Shown piece after piece: positions 1-9,058 of a stretch of 64,000 nucleotides of DNA; within the stretch, counting starts at the first letter, position 1; each line of letters begins with the position of its first letter. The notes beneath the pieces were generated by a model. The model made no database searches. It worked only from the letters and a program-made list of their open reading frames with translations, and was not told the origin of the DNA. The translations under genes and the position numbers were made by a program. The DNA comes from Stenotrophomonas sp. ZAC14D1_NAIMI4_1 (lineage in GTDB: Bacteria > Pseudomonadota > Gammaproteobacteria > Xanthomonadales > Xanthomonadaceae), in NCBI RefSeq assembly GCF_003086775.1, contig NZ_CP026001.1:832407-896406 (forward strand). Direction: 5' to 3'.

Positions 1-591
1 CATGAGCAGAAGCTGGACCATCCGGCAGTGATCGGCCACAGCCTGGGCGGCGTGCTGACCCTGCAGATGGCGGTGAAGGAACCGGACGCATTGGGGCCGC
101 TGGTCATCGTCGACGCGCTGCCGTTCTACGCGGGCATGCAGAACCCGCAGGCGACCGCACAGAGCGTGCAGCCGCTGGCCGAACAGATGCGCACGGCCAT
201 GCTGGCTGCGGACCCGGCCAGCTACCAGGCGCAGGCCGAAGCGGCGCTGGCCCCGCTGACCAACAGTGCCGCGCGCCTGCCCCAACTGAAGCGCTGGGGC
301 CGCGACAGCGATCGCGCCACCACCGCCGATGCGATGTACTCGCTGCTGGTGACCGACCTGCGCAGCGACGTGGCCGGTATCCAGTCACCCACGCTGGTGC
401 TGGGCGCCTGGGCGTCCTACCAGGCAATGGGTGCGACCGAAGCGTCGGCGCGTGCGATCTTCCAGTCGCAGTACGCCGCGCTGCCGGGTGTACGCATCGA
501 ACTGAGCGCGACCGGCCACCACTTCCTGATGTGGGATGATCCGCAATGGCTGCGTGGGCAGGTGCAGGCGTTCCTCGACAGCCACCGCTGA
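1..591 (+). CDS. alpha/beta hydrolase, 5' end outside window
   Basis: The frame is open from base 1, so the first part of the gene lies upstream of the window. The visible 196 codons begin just before the nucleophile elbow GHSLGG, with Ser as the expected nucleophile. A C-terminal GHHFLMWDDP carries the probable catalytic His. These are marks of the alpha/beta hydrolase fold (esterase, lipase or peroxidase-like), with a helical cap between the two motifs. The substrate cannot be told from the sequence. The gene ends 26 bases before the histidine kinase gene on the same strand and may be co-transcribed with it. Confidence 0.85.
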   Translation, partial: HEQKLDHPAVIGHSLGGVLTLQMAVKEPDALGPLVIVDALPFYAGMQNPQATAQSVQPLAEQMRTAMLAADPASYQAQAEAALAPLTNSAARLPQLKRWGRDSDRATTADAMYSLLVTDLRSDVAGIQSPTLVLGAWASYQAMGATEASARAIFQSQYAALPGVRIELSATGHHFLMWDDPQWLRGQVQAFLDSHR

Positions 592-617
592 TCCTTCCGT
601 CCCCGCCGGCCATTGCC

Positions 618-1688
618 ATGCCCGAATCGACCTCCACGCTGCGCTTCTGGTTGATCAACACCCTCGGCTGGGCGCTGTTCTGCGTGGTCAGCCTGGCCAT
701 GACCGGCGCGTTCGGTGGCGGCAGCAGCAGTGGGAGCACGCTCATCAGCGTCGGCCTGGGCGTGCTGTTGTATGCCATCAGCGGCAGCGTGCGCGCGCTG
801 GCCCTGCGGCGCCACTGGTGGCGGCTGGACCTGGGCGCGCTGGTGCTGCGGCTGGCGTTGGCGGTGTTGCTGGGTGCAGCACTGGCGCAACTGCTGCTGA
901 CGGCGGTGCTGCAGCCGGCGCTGGCACTGGGTTGGGTGGATTTTGCTGGCCGATCGGGTGATTTCCGCCCGGTGGCGCGCCTGCTCTACTGGCTCAACAC
1001 CGTGCTGATGCTGGGGCTGTGGACCGCGTTGTGGGCCGGCCTGCACGGCGTGCGCAGTGCGCGCCAGGCCGAACTTGCGCGCCTGCGTGCCGAAGCCGAA
1101 CGCAGTGCGCTGGAGCGCGATGCGCTGCGCGCGCGCTTGAACCCGCACTTCATGTTCAACGCATTGAACAACCTGCGCGCGCTGATCCTCGAAGATCCCG
1201 AGCGCGCACGGCAGATGGTCACCGATCTGTCGCGCACGCTGCGCCATGCGCTGGAGCACGCACGCAGCGAGGAGGCCGTGCTGGCCGATGAACTGGCCGT
1301 GGTGCAGGATTATCTGGCTGTTGAAGCCGTGCACTACGAACAGCGCCTGCAGGTGCACTTCGAAGTGAGTGGCGAAGCCGCTCAGGCGCGCCTGCCGGTG
1401 ATGGCGCTGCAGCTGCTGGTGGAAAATGCGATCAAGCACGGCATCGCTGTGTGTCCCGGCGGTGGCGAGGTACGTATCAGCGCGCAGTGCAGCGGCGGCC
1501 TGCTGCGGCTGCAGGTCGACAATCCGCTGGGTGTGGCCGCCGCAGGCAATGCCGCCGCAACCGCCGGGCATGGCGTCGGCCTGGCCTACCTGCGTTCGCA
1601 GCTGGGCCGCGGTGGCCGCTTCCATCTGCAACCGTTGGACGGCCGCATGCAGGCCCTTCTGGAGATCCCGCAATGCGCACGAACCTGA
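618..1688 (+). CDS. LytS-family sensor histidine kinase
   Basis: 356 residues. About four membrane helices lie in the first 145 residues with no sizeable periplasmic domain. They are followed by a short helical linker and the His_kinase (PF06580) box with ARLNPHFMFNALNN, where His is the phosphoacceptor. A compact ATPase domain follows, with the N-box VENAIKHG and the glycine box GHGVGLAYL. This architecture is typical of AlgZ/LytS/YpdA sensors that pair with LytTR regulators, and one follows immediately with a 16-base overlap. The start is the ATG at 618, directly before the first membrane helix. A longer reading frame to 546 would put a non-membrane tail in front and overlap the previous gene. 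Confidence 0.9.
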   Translation: MPESTSTLRFWLINTLGWALFCVVSLAMTGAFGGGSSSGSTLISVGLGVLLYAISGSVRALALRRHWWRLDLGALVLRLALAVLLGAALAQLLLTAVLQPALALGWVDFAGRSGDFRPVARLLYWLNTVLMLGLWTALWAGLHGVRSARQAELARLRAEAERSALERDALRARLNPHFMFNALNNLRALILEDPERARQMVTDLSRTLRHALEHARSEEAVLADELAVVQDYLAVEAVHYEQRLQVHFEVSGEAAQARLPVMALQLLVENAIKHGIAVCPGGGEVRISAQCSGGLLRLQVDNPLGVAAAGNAAATAGHGVGLAYLRSQLGRGGRFHLQPLDGRMQALLEIPQCART

Positions 1689-2404
1689 GTGTCCTGATCG
1701 TCGATGACGCGCGCCTGGCGCGGCAGGAACTGCGCACGCTGCTGGCGGCGCTGCCGTGGGTGCAGTGCGTGGGCGAAGCCGATGACGTGCCGGCCGCGCG
1801 CGAGGCGATCGCACGGCTGAAACCCGACCTGGTGCTGCTGGATGTGCAGATGCCGTCCGGCACCGGCTTCGACGTGCTTGATGGCCTGGAACAGGCGCCG
1901 GCCGTGGTGTTCGTCACCGCCTACGATGCGTATGCGGTGCGCGCCTTCCAGACCAATGCACTGGACTATCTGGTCAAGCCGGTGGAAGCGCCGCGCCTGC
2001 ATGAAGCGCTGGAACGCGTGCGCCAGCGCGATGTGCCTGCCGCGCCGCCGGTGACCGCAGGTGGCAGTTTGAGCGCGCAGGACCAGGTGTTCGTGCGTGA
2101 TGGCGAGCGGTGCTGGTTCGTCGCCGTGGGCGAGATCCGCCGGCTGGTGGTGGATGGCAACTACACCCGCCTGTGGTTCCGCGACCAGAACGCGCTGCTG
2201 GCACGCAGCCTGAGCGCGCTGGAAGCACGCCTGCCGGTGGAGCTGTTCTTCCGTGCCAACCGCAACACGCTGGTGAACCTGCGGCGGATCCGCGCGGTCA
2301 GCCCCAGCGTGGGCGATGGCTACGACCTGGCGCTGGATGATGGCAGCGAGGTGGAAGTCTCACGCCGGCAGGCGCGCGAGTTGCGCGAGCGGATGGCGTT
2401 GTAG
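1673..2404 (+). CDS. LytTR-family response regulator
   Basis: 243 residues. An N-terminal receiver domain has the acidic pair VDDAR, the phospho-acceptor Asp in LVLLDVQMPSG, the Thr of FVTAYDAYA and the Lys of LVKPVE. A short linker leads to a C-terminal LytTR DNA-binding domain (about residues 140-240), recognised by the pattern around GNYTRLWFRDQ and FFRANRNTLVNLRRI. It is the cognate regulator of the upstream LytS-type kinase and overlaps that gene by 16 bases. AlgR of Pseudomonas has the same arrangement, but identity with AlgR cannot be claimed here. Confidence 0.92.
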   Translation: MRTNLSVLIVDDARLARQELRTLLAALPWVQCVGEADDVPAAREAIARLKPDLVLLDVQMPSGTGFDVLDGLEQAPAVVFVTAYDAYAVRAFQTNALDYLVKPVEAPRLHEALERVRQRDVPAAPPVTAGGSLSAQDQVFVRDGERCWFVAVGEIRRLVVDGNYTRLWFRDQNALLARSLSALEARLPVELFFRANRNTLVNLRRIRAVSPSVGDGYDLALDDGSEVEVSRRQARELRERMAL

Positions 2405-2410
2405 CTGATG

Positions 2411-3703
2411 CTACAGCTCGGCGGACTGCCCCCTCAAACGGGCCACTACCCCATCGCCGCCATGCTGCATGACCAGCTCGAGCCCGTAGTGGCTGCAGAG
2501 TCGCCGCATGATGTCCAGGCCCAGACCGTTGCCCTCACTACCATCTCGTTTGTCGAAGGGCCGCGGTTCGGGCCAGTTGCCCAGAAAGGGCGATGTACCC
2601 GCCGTGTTGTGCACCAGCAGGTGACCGTCCTGCCATGCAATCAGGACCTCTCCCTGCGCGGTATGCGCGAACGCATTGCCGACCAGATTGGCCAGGACTA
2701 CGCGCAGGGCAGCCTCGGGCGCACGCAGCGTGGCCCCGTTGGGCACGTCCAGCCTTACCTCGACAGGCCGCTCGGCCAGCAACGGAGACTGCTCGATGAT
2801 CACCCGTTCCAGCAGCGGTACCAGCTTGACCGGCGGAGCACCGTGGCTGGCGGTTTCTTCCCGTGCCAGCGCCAGCAGCGCCGCGATCGCCTGCTGCAGC
2901 TGCAGTGCCGACAGGCGGATGTGCTGCACATGCTGGCGGCCACGCTCGGACAGTGCTGGCTCGCTGGATAGTTGGCCTGCCGCACTGGAGATGACGCTCA
3001 GGGGGGTACGCAGCTCGTGGCTGGCATCGCGCGTGAACGCCTGTTCGCGGGCGACGAAGGCGGCGACGCGTGCGGACAATCCATCGAGCGCACGCGCGAG
3101 TACGCCAATCTCGTCATCGTCGAAACGCGCTGCCAGGTGCATGCCGTGGCCGGGTTCCGGTTGCAGCGCTTCAACCTCTTCGACCAGCACGTAGAGCGAG
3201 CGCGTGCTGCGATGGGCGAGCCACATGCCAAGAGCAATCGCCGCGATCAAGACCAGCAGTGCCGTACCGGCCAGCAGCATTACAACCCGGTCACGGATCG
3301 GTCGGACCACCAGTTGTGCGCTGACTTCCGACACAAGCCACGCAGGCGGGGTGCCGGCCGGAGGATCGATCCGCTTGAGATGGTAGTGTCGCCCATCGAC
3401 GCCTGCGAACTCCGAGCGCCAGGGTTCCTTTGCGAACTCGCTGCGCAGATCGTCGGGGAAGGTCGAGGGTGAGTAATGCAGCTGGATGGCGGCGTCGGCA
3501 GGCGTCCCCCAGTCCCCTTCGCGCGCGTGGCGGGCAAGCTGGGCCCGCGCTTCACGGTCCAGCTGGGCGTTGAAGATGCTGTCTTCCACCACGTACATGA
3601 ATACCAGCGAATAGGTGCCGAACACCATGGCGGTGAACAGCGCGAAGGCGGTGAATGTGATCACCAGTCGACGGCGCAGGCGCTGGGTTGGCCGCGGCCT
3701 CAT
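2411..3703 (-). CDS. OmpR-partner sensor histidine kinase
   Basis: 430 residues, inner membrane. There is one helix near residues 13-35, a periplasmic stretch of about 110 residues, and a second helix near 145-165 followed by a HAMP segment. The HisKA box is ASHELRTPLSVI, the N-box is LVGNAFAHT and the glycine box is GNGLGLDIMRRL. The start codon overlaps the stop of the regulator gene by 4 bases, so the two are translationally coupled. It is convergent with the LytTR gene, with only 6 bases between the stops. The signal is unknown. The operon partner, a secreted DJ-1-like protein, makes a periplasmic or redox cue plausible, but that is inference. Confidence 0.92.
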   Translation of the reverse strand: MRPRPTQRLRRRLVITFTAFALFTAMVFGTYSLVFMYVVEDSIFNAQLDREARAQLARHAREGDWGTPADAAIQLHYSPSTFPDDLRSEFAKEPWRSEFAGVDGRHYHLKRIDPPAGTPPAWLVSEVSAQLVVRPIRDRVVMLLAGTALLVLIAAIALGMWLAHRSTRSLYVLVEEVEALQPEPGHGMHLAARFDDDEIGVLARALDGLSARVAAFVAREQAFTRDASHELRTPLSVISSAAGQLSSEPALSERGRQHVQHIRLSALQLQQAIAALLALAREETASHGAPPVKLVPLLERVIIEQSPLLAERPVEVRLDVPNGATLRAPEAALRVVLANLVGNAFAHTAQGEVLIAWQDGHLLVHNTAGTSPFLGNWPEPRPFDKRDGSEGNGLGLDIMRRLCSHYGLELVMQHGGDGVVARLRGQSAEL

Positions 3704-4389
3704 GGCGAGGCTTCCAGACGGAAGCCGACACCGTGAACGGTGCGCAGCATCTCGCCTTCGAACGGCTTGTCCAGTACCTGCCGCAACAGATACAGGTGCG
3801 ATCGCAGCGGATCGGAAGGCGGCGCCTCATCACCCCACAGGCGTTGAACGAGCTCGCTGCGCGTGACCGTTCGCGGCCAGGCCTCGGCCAGTACGAGCAG
3901 GATGCTCTGCGGAACCTGTGCCAGTTCCAGCAGTATTCCGGCACGCCAGGCTTGGCCGCTGCGGCGGTCGATGCTCAGCGGTCCAACCTGCAGGAGGTTC
4001 GGTTGACCCACGCGATGGCGGCGGGCGAGGGCGAGACAGCGGGCGAGCAGTTCGGCGTCGTCGAAGGGCTTGACCAGATAGTCATCTGCGCCCGCAGCGA
4101 AGCCCTGCAGCTTGTCGCCGATCGCATCTCGTGCGGTCAGCATCAGCACCGGGACGTGCCGATCGCTGCGTTCGCGCAACCGATGGCAGACGGTCGTGCC
4201 ATCGATGCCGGGCAACCCGATATCGAGCAGCAGTACATCCGGCGGTGATGCCAGCGCCAACTGCAGCCCGAGGTGTCCGTCAGCGGCGAAATCGACCAGA
4301 TGGCCATGCGCCTGCAGCATATCGATGATGGCCGATGCCAACGGCAGGTTGTCTTCAATCAACAGCAGGCGCAGACGCTCGGCGTCCAT
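3700..4389 (-). CDS. OmpR/PhoB-family response regulator
   Basis: 229 residues. The receiver domain has the acidic residues of LLIEDN, the phospho-Asp in VLLLDIGLPGIDG, the Thr of LMLTARD and the Lys of YLVKPFD. A C-terminal winged helix (about 130-225) ends with LRTVHGVGFRLE, the usual wing of the OmpR family. It lies 2 bases downstream of the DJ-1-like gene and overlaps the kinase start by 4 bases, making a three-gene leftward operon. The target genes are not visible. Autoregulation of the operon is common in this family but no binding repeat was identified. Confidence 0.93.
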   Translation of the reverse strand: MDAERLRLLLIEDNLPLASAIIDMLQAHGHLVDFAADGHLGLQLALASPPDVLLLDIGLPGIDGTTVCHRLRERSDRHVPVLMLTARDAIGDKLQGFAAGADDYLVKPFDDAELLARCLALARRHRVGQPNLLQVGPLSIDRRSGQAWRAGILLELAQVPQSILLVLAEAWPRTVTRSELVQRLWGDEAPPSDPLRSHLYLLRQVLDKPFEGEMLRTVHGVGFRLEASP

Positions 4390-4391
4390 GG

Positions 4392-5522
4392 TCAGGGCTG
4401 CATGCGGGCCAGGAGAGCGCTAGCTTCGTCCAGTCCGGGCTGCTTTTCCAGCACAGCCAGTACCTGCGAACGGGCCAGTTCGGTCCGGCCCAGGCGCCAG
4501 TGGGCTTCTGCCATCGCGACCTGCAGCCTCGGTTCGTCCATATGCGGGCTGGCCAACTGCATGATGGACAGCGCGTCGGTGATCGCGCTGGCATCCTTGG
4601 CGCCCTTCAGCTGGTAGAAGCCCAGCATGCCGATCAACTCAACGTGATGGTCGGAGGGGCGCTGCGCCAGTTCTCGTGCCGCACGTCCATCGCGCTGCTG
4701 CAGGTGCTGCTCCACCAGCGCCATGCTGCGCTCGTCGCGCCATGCCTGGCGCGCCAGTGGCACGCGTCCGCTGGCGCGCACGAAGGCATCGGCCAGCGCG
4801 GCGGTCGAGAACGGGTTCTGGCCCGTCAGCAGGCGTCCATCGACCACCACTTTCGGCATCATCAACGGTGCCTCCTGCCAGCGTGCCCCCAGCTCGCGCA
4901 TGCGCGGTTCAAGCTGGAACGCGAATTCCTTCGCCCAGCGTTTGCCAAACAGCGCTTCTTCCTCTTCTGTGAAGCCGGTCATGGCGCGGCCATCCACCAT
5001 TGCCCGGCCATCGGCAAGGCGAACACCTGCCAGCGCCGCCGGGCCATGGCACACCGCCGCGACCAACCCGCCCTGCTGCCAGATTCCGGCAATCGTGGCG
5101 TGCAGGGCCGTATCGACGGGAAGATCGAACATGGCACCCTTGCCGCCGATCACCAGGACGCCCTGGTAGTCGCTGGCACGCAGTTGTGCGGTGGGCACGG
5201 TTGCGGCCAACTTGCCCATGGCCTGCGGATCGGCAAGGACGGCGGCATTGAAAGCCTCGGAGGGGTTGTACTTGTCAGCCTCGACGGCGCCACCTCGCGG
5301 ACTTGCCACGTCGATGTCGAAGCCGTTCTGCTTGAGGATGAGCCAGGCCTGCGCGAATTCGTCCATCTCGAAACCCGGCCGGGTCTTGCCCTGGTCCCGG
5401 CCTTCGCTGCTGACCACGAGCAGCACCCGCGGTGATGCGGCAGATATGGAAGGGAGGGACAAGGCAGCGGGGAGAAGGAGGGCCAACAGGCCGGACAGCA
5501 GAGGGCGGTGGAAGCGGTTCAT
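4392..5522 (-). CDS. secreted DJ-1/PfpI-like protein with helical tail
   Basis: 376 residues from the ATG at 5522. Residues 1-29 form a signal peptide with hydrophobic core GLLALLLPAALS. Residues 31-250 are a DJ-1/PfpI class I glutamine-amidotransferase-like domain with nucleophile elbow VAAVCHGPAAL (Cys158, His159) and an acidic residue near FEMDEF. This pattern is seen in Hsp31-type glyoxalases and chaperones. About 120 further residues rich in Ala and Leu helices (EAHWRLGRTELARSQVLAVLE) resemble a TPR pair, an unusual addition to this fold. It is the first gene of an operon with the two-component system. The longer open frame upstream lacks any plausible leader and overlaps the divergent gene. 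Confidence 0.82.
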   Translation of the reverse strand: MNRFHRPLLSGLLALLLPAALSLPSISAASPRVLLVVSSEGRDQGKTRPGFEMDEFAQAWLILKQNGFDIDVASPRGGAVEADKYNPSEAFNAAVLADPQAMGKLAATVPTAQLRASDYQGVLVIGGKGAMFDLPVDTALHATIAGIWQQGGLVAAVCHGPAALAGVRLADGRAMVDGRAMTGFTEEEEALFGKRWAKEFAFQLEPRMRELGARWQEAPLMMPKVVVDGRLLTGQNPFSTAALADAFVRASGRVPLARQAWRDERSMALVEQHLQQRDGRAARELAQRPSDHHVELIGMLGFYQLKGAKDASAITDALSIMQLASPHMDEPRLQVAMAEAHWRLGRTELARSQVLAVLEKQPGLDEASALLARMQP

Positions 5523-5627
5523 GCAGGACTCTCCGGGAGATGTACGCGCACTGTGGCCGTCAAATGTGAAGCAGACTTCAAGCGCATCGACCGTTACCCT
5601 GATGACCTGTTCCCGCCCGTGCACGCC

Positions 5628-6185
5628 ATGTCCATCGTCCTCACTGAATTCGCCCGTCCCCGCCTGTTCCCGCGCGTGCCGCGCGCCAACACCATCCAGG
5701 ACATCAGCGCCGAGCAGTTCCAGGCGCACCTCAATGCGCATGCGCCGCTGAAGATGCTCGACGGCTATGCGCCGTTCTGCAAACTGTTCGTTTACGAGAA
5801 CTGGACCGGCACGCGCTGCCTGACCGTGCCGGTCACCGAGGCCAACCGCCACCTGCTGCACAGCGGCTACGAGGCGCGCAACCGCGAGGAACTGCCGGTG
5901 CTGGTGCGCTGGTTCGAGGGCGTGGAATCGCCGCGCGCGAATTACCTGGTGGTGATCCTGTACAGCGCCGAACAGCTGGCGAAGGAAGGCTCACCGATCG
6001 ACGCGGACTGGGGCATCGTCGGATGCATCTACACCGCCGAGCCGGAAGAAGTGCCGATGGCGCCGATCACCATGATGCGCAATGCGCTGGGCGTGGAGGA
6101 GGGTGGTTCCGGCGTTCCGCTGGACCGCGAGGCCTACCAGCGCGCCGTGCAGTTCTGGGAGAACAACGCCAACTGGCGGCCGTAA
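5628..6185 (+). CDS. DUF3228-family protein
   Basis: 185 residues from the ATG at 5628 (MSIVLTEFARPR). It is a soluble protein without signal peptide or membrane helix and has the conserved look of the DUF3228 family: a central FCKLFVYENWTG segment, RNREELPVLVRWFEG, and a C-terminal MAPITMMRNALGVEEGGSG loop. The biochemical role of this family is unknown. It is transcribed divergently from the DJ-1-like operon, with about 105 bases between the two starts, which must hold both promoters. It is followed by a repeat element and then a convergent gene. Confidence 0.72.
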   Translation: MSIVLTEFARPRLFPRVPRANTIQDISAEQFQAHLNAHAPLKMLDGYAPFCKLFVYENWTGTRCLTVPVTEANRHLLHSGYEARNREELPVLVRWFEGVESPRANYLVVILYSAEQLAKEGSPIDADWGIVGCIYTAEPEEVPMAPITMMRNALGVEEGGSGVPLDREAYQRAVQFWENNANWRP

Positions 6186-6198
6186 GTCTCCGGCCCCG

Positions 6199-6223
6199 GT
6201 AGATCCACGCCATGCGTGGATGC
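6199..6223. repeat. GTAGATCCACG-type palindromic repeat
   Basis: Short palindrome with stem ATCCACGC / GCGTGGAT around a CAT centre, headed by GTAG. It is one of many copies of this type in the window. It lies between two convergent stops and probably forms a hairpin that ends or protects the transcripts. Confidence 0.85.
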
Positions 6224-6230
6224 TCTTCCG

Positions 6231-6674
6231 TCAGGCGGCTTTCCACTCCCACCATGGGTAATGGTATTCGCGGTCGGTCGCTTCCCAGTGCTGGCCGCAC
6301 TGCGTGCAGGCGACGTGGTGGCATTCGGCCAAACCGTCCTCGGCTTCGCCCACCGAGAGCAACCGCATCTGCCCCTGTTCGATCAGCCTGCGCGGGTCGA
6401 AGAACAGATACGTCGGCGTGAGCGCGCACAGGCAGCCGGCCTGCGCCTGCCAGTAACGCAGGCGCTGCAGTGCCGCCTGCGGATGCACCTGGTTGGCCAG
6501 CAGTGCGCCGCCGAGTGTGACCCCGGCGCAGGCACGTTCGATACGGTCCGCATGCGGCGCTAGTGCACCAAGCAGCGCGTGATCGAAGGTCACCGCGACC
6601 CGGCTTGCCGAGGCATGGATGCGCGTGGCATCGCCACTGAGCAGGTCCTGCAGCAGGACATCTGCGGCGGACAT
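6231..6674 (-). CDS. small hypothetical protein coupled to ybaK
   Basis: 147 residues from the ATG at 6674. Its first base is the first base of the ybaK stop codon (TGATG overlap), so translation is coupled. It has no signal peptide or membrane helix. The N-terminal half is Ala/Leu-rich and ordinary. The C-terminal part contains a Cys/His cluster, ECHHVACTQCGQHW, that could bind a metal as a half zinc ribbon, followed by an aromatic-rich end (YHYPWWEW). I do not recognise a family. Coupling to a tRNA-editing enzyme is the only functional hint. Confidence 0.7.
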   Translation of the reverse strand: MSAADVLLQDLLSGDATRIHASASRVAVTFDHALLGALAPHADRIERACAGVTLGGALLANQVHPQAALQRLRYWQAQAGCLCALTPTYLFFDPRRLIEQGQMRLLSVGEAEDGLAECHHVACTQCGQHWEATDREYHYPWWEWKAA

Positions 6675-7147
6675 CAGCGGGCCTTCCCGATGGGCGCGTA
6701 GTGCCCTGCGGTGAGCCGCAACAGGTCGGCCGGCGCCAGTTCCACTTCCAGGCCGCGGCGACCGGCGCTGACGTGCATCGCCGGCAGTGACTGCGCGCTG
6801 GCATCGAGGAAGCTGCGCAGGCGCTTCTTCTGCCCGAGCGGACTGATGCCACCGACCAGGTAGCCGGTGGCGCGCTGGGCAGCATCGGCCGCGGCCATCT
6901 CGCACTTCTTGCAGCCGGCGGCTTCGGCCAGCGCCTTCAGGTCCAGCTGCCCGGCCACCGGCACGATCGCCACCAGCAGTTCGTGGGTTTCGGTGCTGGC
7001 CAGCAGCGTCTTGAACACCTGGGCCGGGTCCAGGCCGAGTTTCTCCACGGCTTCGCCGCCGTAGGATTCGGCATGCGCGTCGTGCACGTAGCTGCGCACG
7101 GTGTGGGCGATCTTTTCGCGCTTGAGCAGGTTGATGGCGGGGGTCAT
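6674..7147 (-). CDS. ybaK: YbaK/EbsC-type Cys-tRNA(Pro) deacylase
   Basis: 157 residues, the normal length for YbaK, which hydrolyses Cys-tRNA(Pro) in trans to correct ProRS errors. The start is the ATG at 7147 (MTPAINLLKREK). The longer frame upstream runs through a repeat element and is not coding. Diagnostic features are KREKIAHTVRSY at the N-terminus, FKTLLAS, AAGCKKCEMA, and the glycine loop GYLVGGISPLGQKKRL that shapes the substrate pocket. It stands upstream of, and coupled to, a small unknown gene. Confidence 0.9.
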   Translation of the reverse strand: MTPAINLLKREKIAHTVRSYVHDAHAESYGGEAVEKLGLDPAQVFKTLLASTETHELLVAIVPVAGQLDLKALAEAAGCKKCEMAAADAAQRATGYLVGGISPLGQKKRLRSFLDASAQSLPAMHVSAGRRGLEVELAPADLLRLTAGHYAPIGKAR

Positions 7148-7203
7148 GGGGGCATCGTAGCGCGCGCGGGACGCATTGCCTTGACCGAGGCTCCTGCCGG
7201 AGC

Positions 7204-7264
7204 GCATCCACGCATGGCGTGGATCTACTGCCGGCCCCAGTAGATCCACGCCATGCGTGGATGC
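7204..7264. repeat. inverted pair of GTAGATCCACG repeats
   Basis: Two copies of the GTAGATCCACGCCATGCGTGG-type palindrome in opposite orientation, 7204-7228 and 7241-7264, separated by a short CCGGCCCC spacer. Together they can fold into a large cruciform or mRNA hairpin. They lie in the gap between ybaK and ahcY. Confidence 0.85.
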
Positions 7265-7291
7265 GTGGTGCATGACCGAATGCCAACGCAG

Positions 7292-7315
7292 AACGGGCGC
7301 CCGAAGGCGCCCGTT
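7292..7315 (-). terminator. ahcY terminator hairpin with UUCG loop
   Basis: Perfect 10-bp stem AACGGGCGCC / GGCGCCCGTT. Read on the minus strand the loop is TTCG closed by C-G, a very stable tetraloop. It lies about 55 bases past the ahcY stop. The T-run expected of a classical intrinsic terminator is weak. Confidence 0.65.
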
Positions 7316-7334
7316 CCGTGTGCTGCGTGCACGG

Positions 7335-7358
7335 GTAGTGCCGGCCGCTGGCCGGCAC
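7335..7358. repeat. SMAG-type repeat (GTAGTGCCGGCC)
   Basis: Single copy of the GTAG-headed palindrome with stem TGCCGGCC / GGCCGGCA, 11 bases downstream of the ahcY stop. Other copies occur at 11579, 14534 and 15100. Confidence 0.85.
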
Positions 7359-7369
7359 CCCGCATGGCA

Positions 7370-8815
<1,446 letters not shown>

Positions 8816-8857
8816 GCAGTAGCTCCGGTTGTGGGCGAGCGGGTACTCGCATCTAGC

Positions 8858-8931
8858 CGGGCGCCGTTGTTACAAAGCCACCTTACCGAGCCTGGCCGGG
8901 CCTCATGGGTTCCGGTCGCAGCGCCCCTCGG
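8858..8931 (-). promoter_or_regulatory. SAH riboswitch upstream of ahcY
   Basis: Read on the minus strand, this leader has the conserved blocks of the S-adenosylhomocysteine riboswitch (Rfam SAH_riboswitch). CCGAGGGGCGCTGCGACC comes first, then CCAGGCTCGG whose CTCGG pairs with the first CCGAG (P1, 8927-8931 with 8886-8890), then CAACGGCGCC, which supplies the pseudoknot strand. It ends about 40 bases before the ahcY ATG, the normal position. Members of this class activate SAH-hydrolase genes on binding SAH. A covariance-model search would settle it, but motif order and pairing match very closely. Confidence 0.93.
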
Positions 8932-9058
8932 CAGGGGAGAACGCCCAGTATATCGCGGCCCCGGGGCGGAACCGGAGCGACCCAACCATCGGCAGATGGG
9001 GCGCGGGTCGGTGCCTGTTAAGGTCGAGGGTCTTCACGCATACAAAACAGGAAGATCG

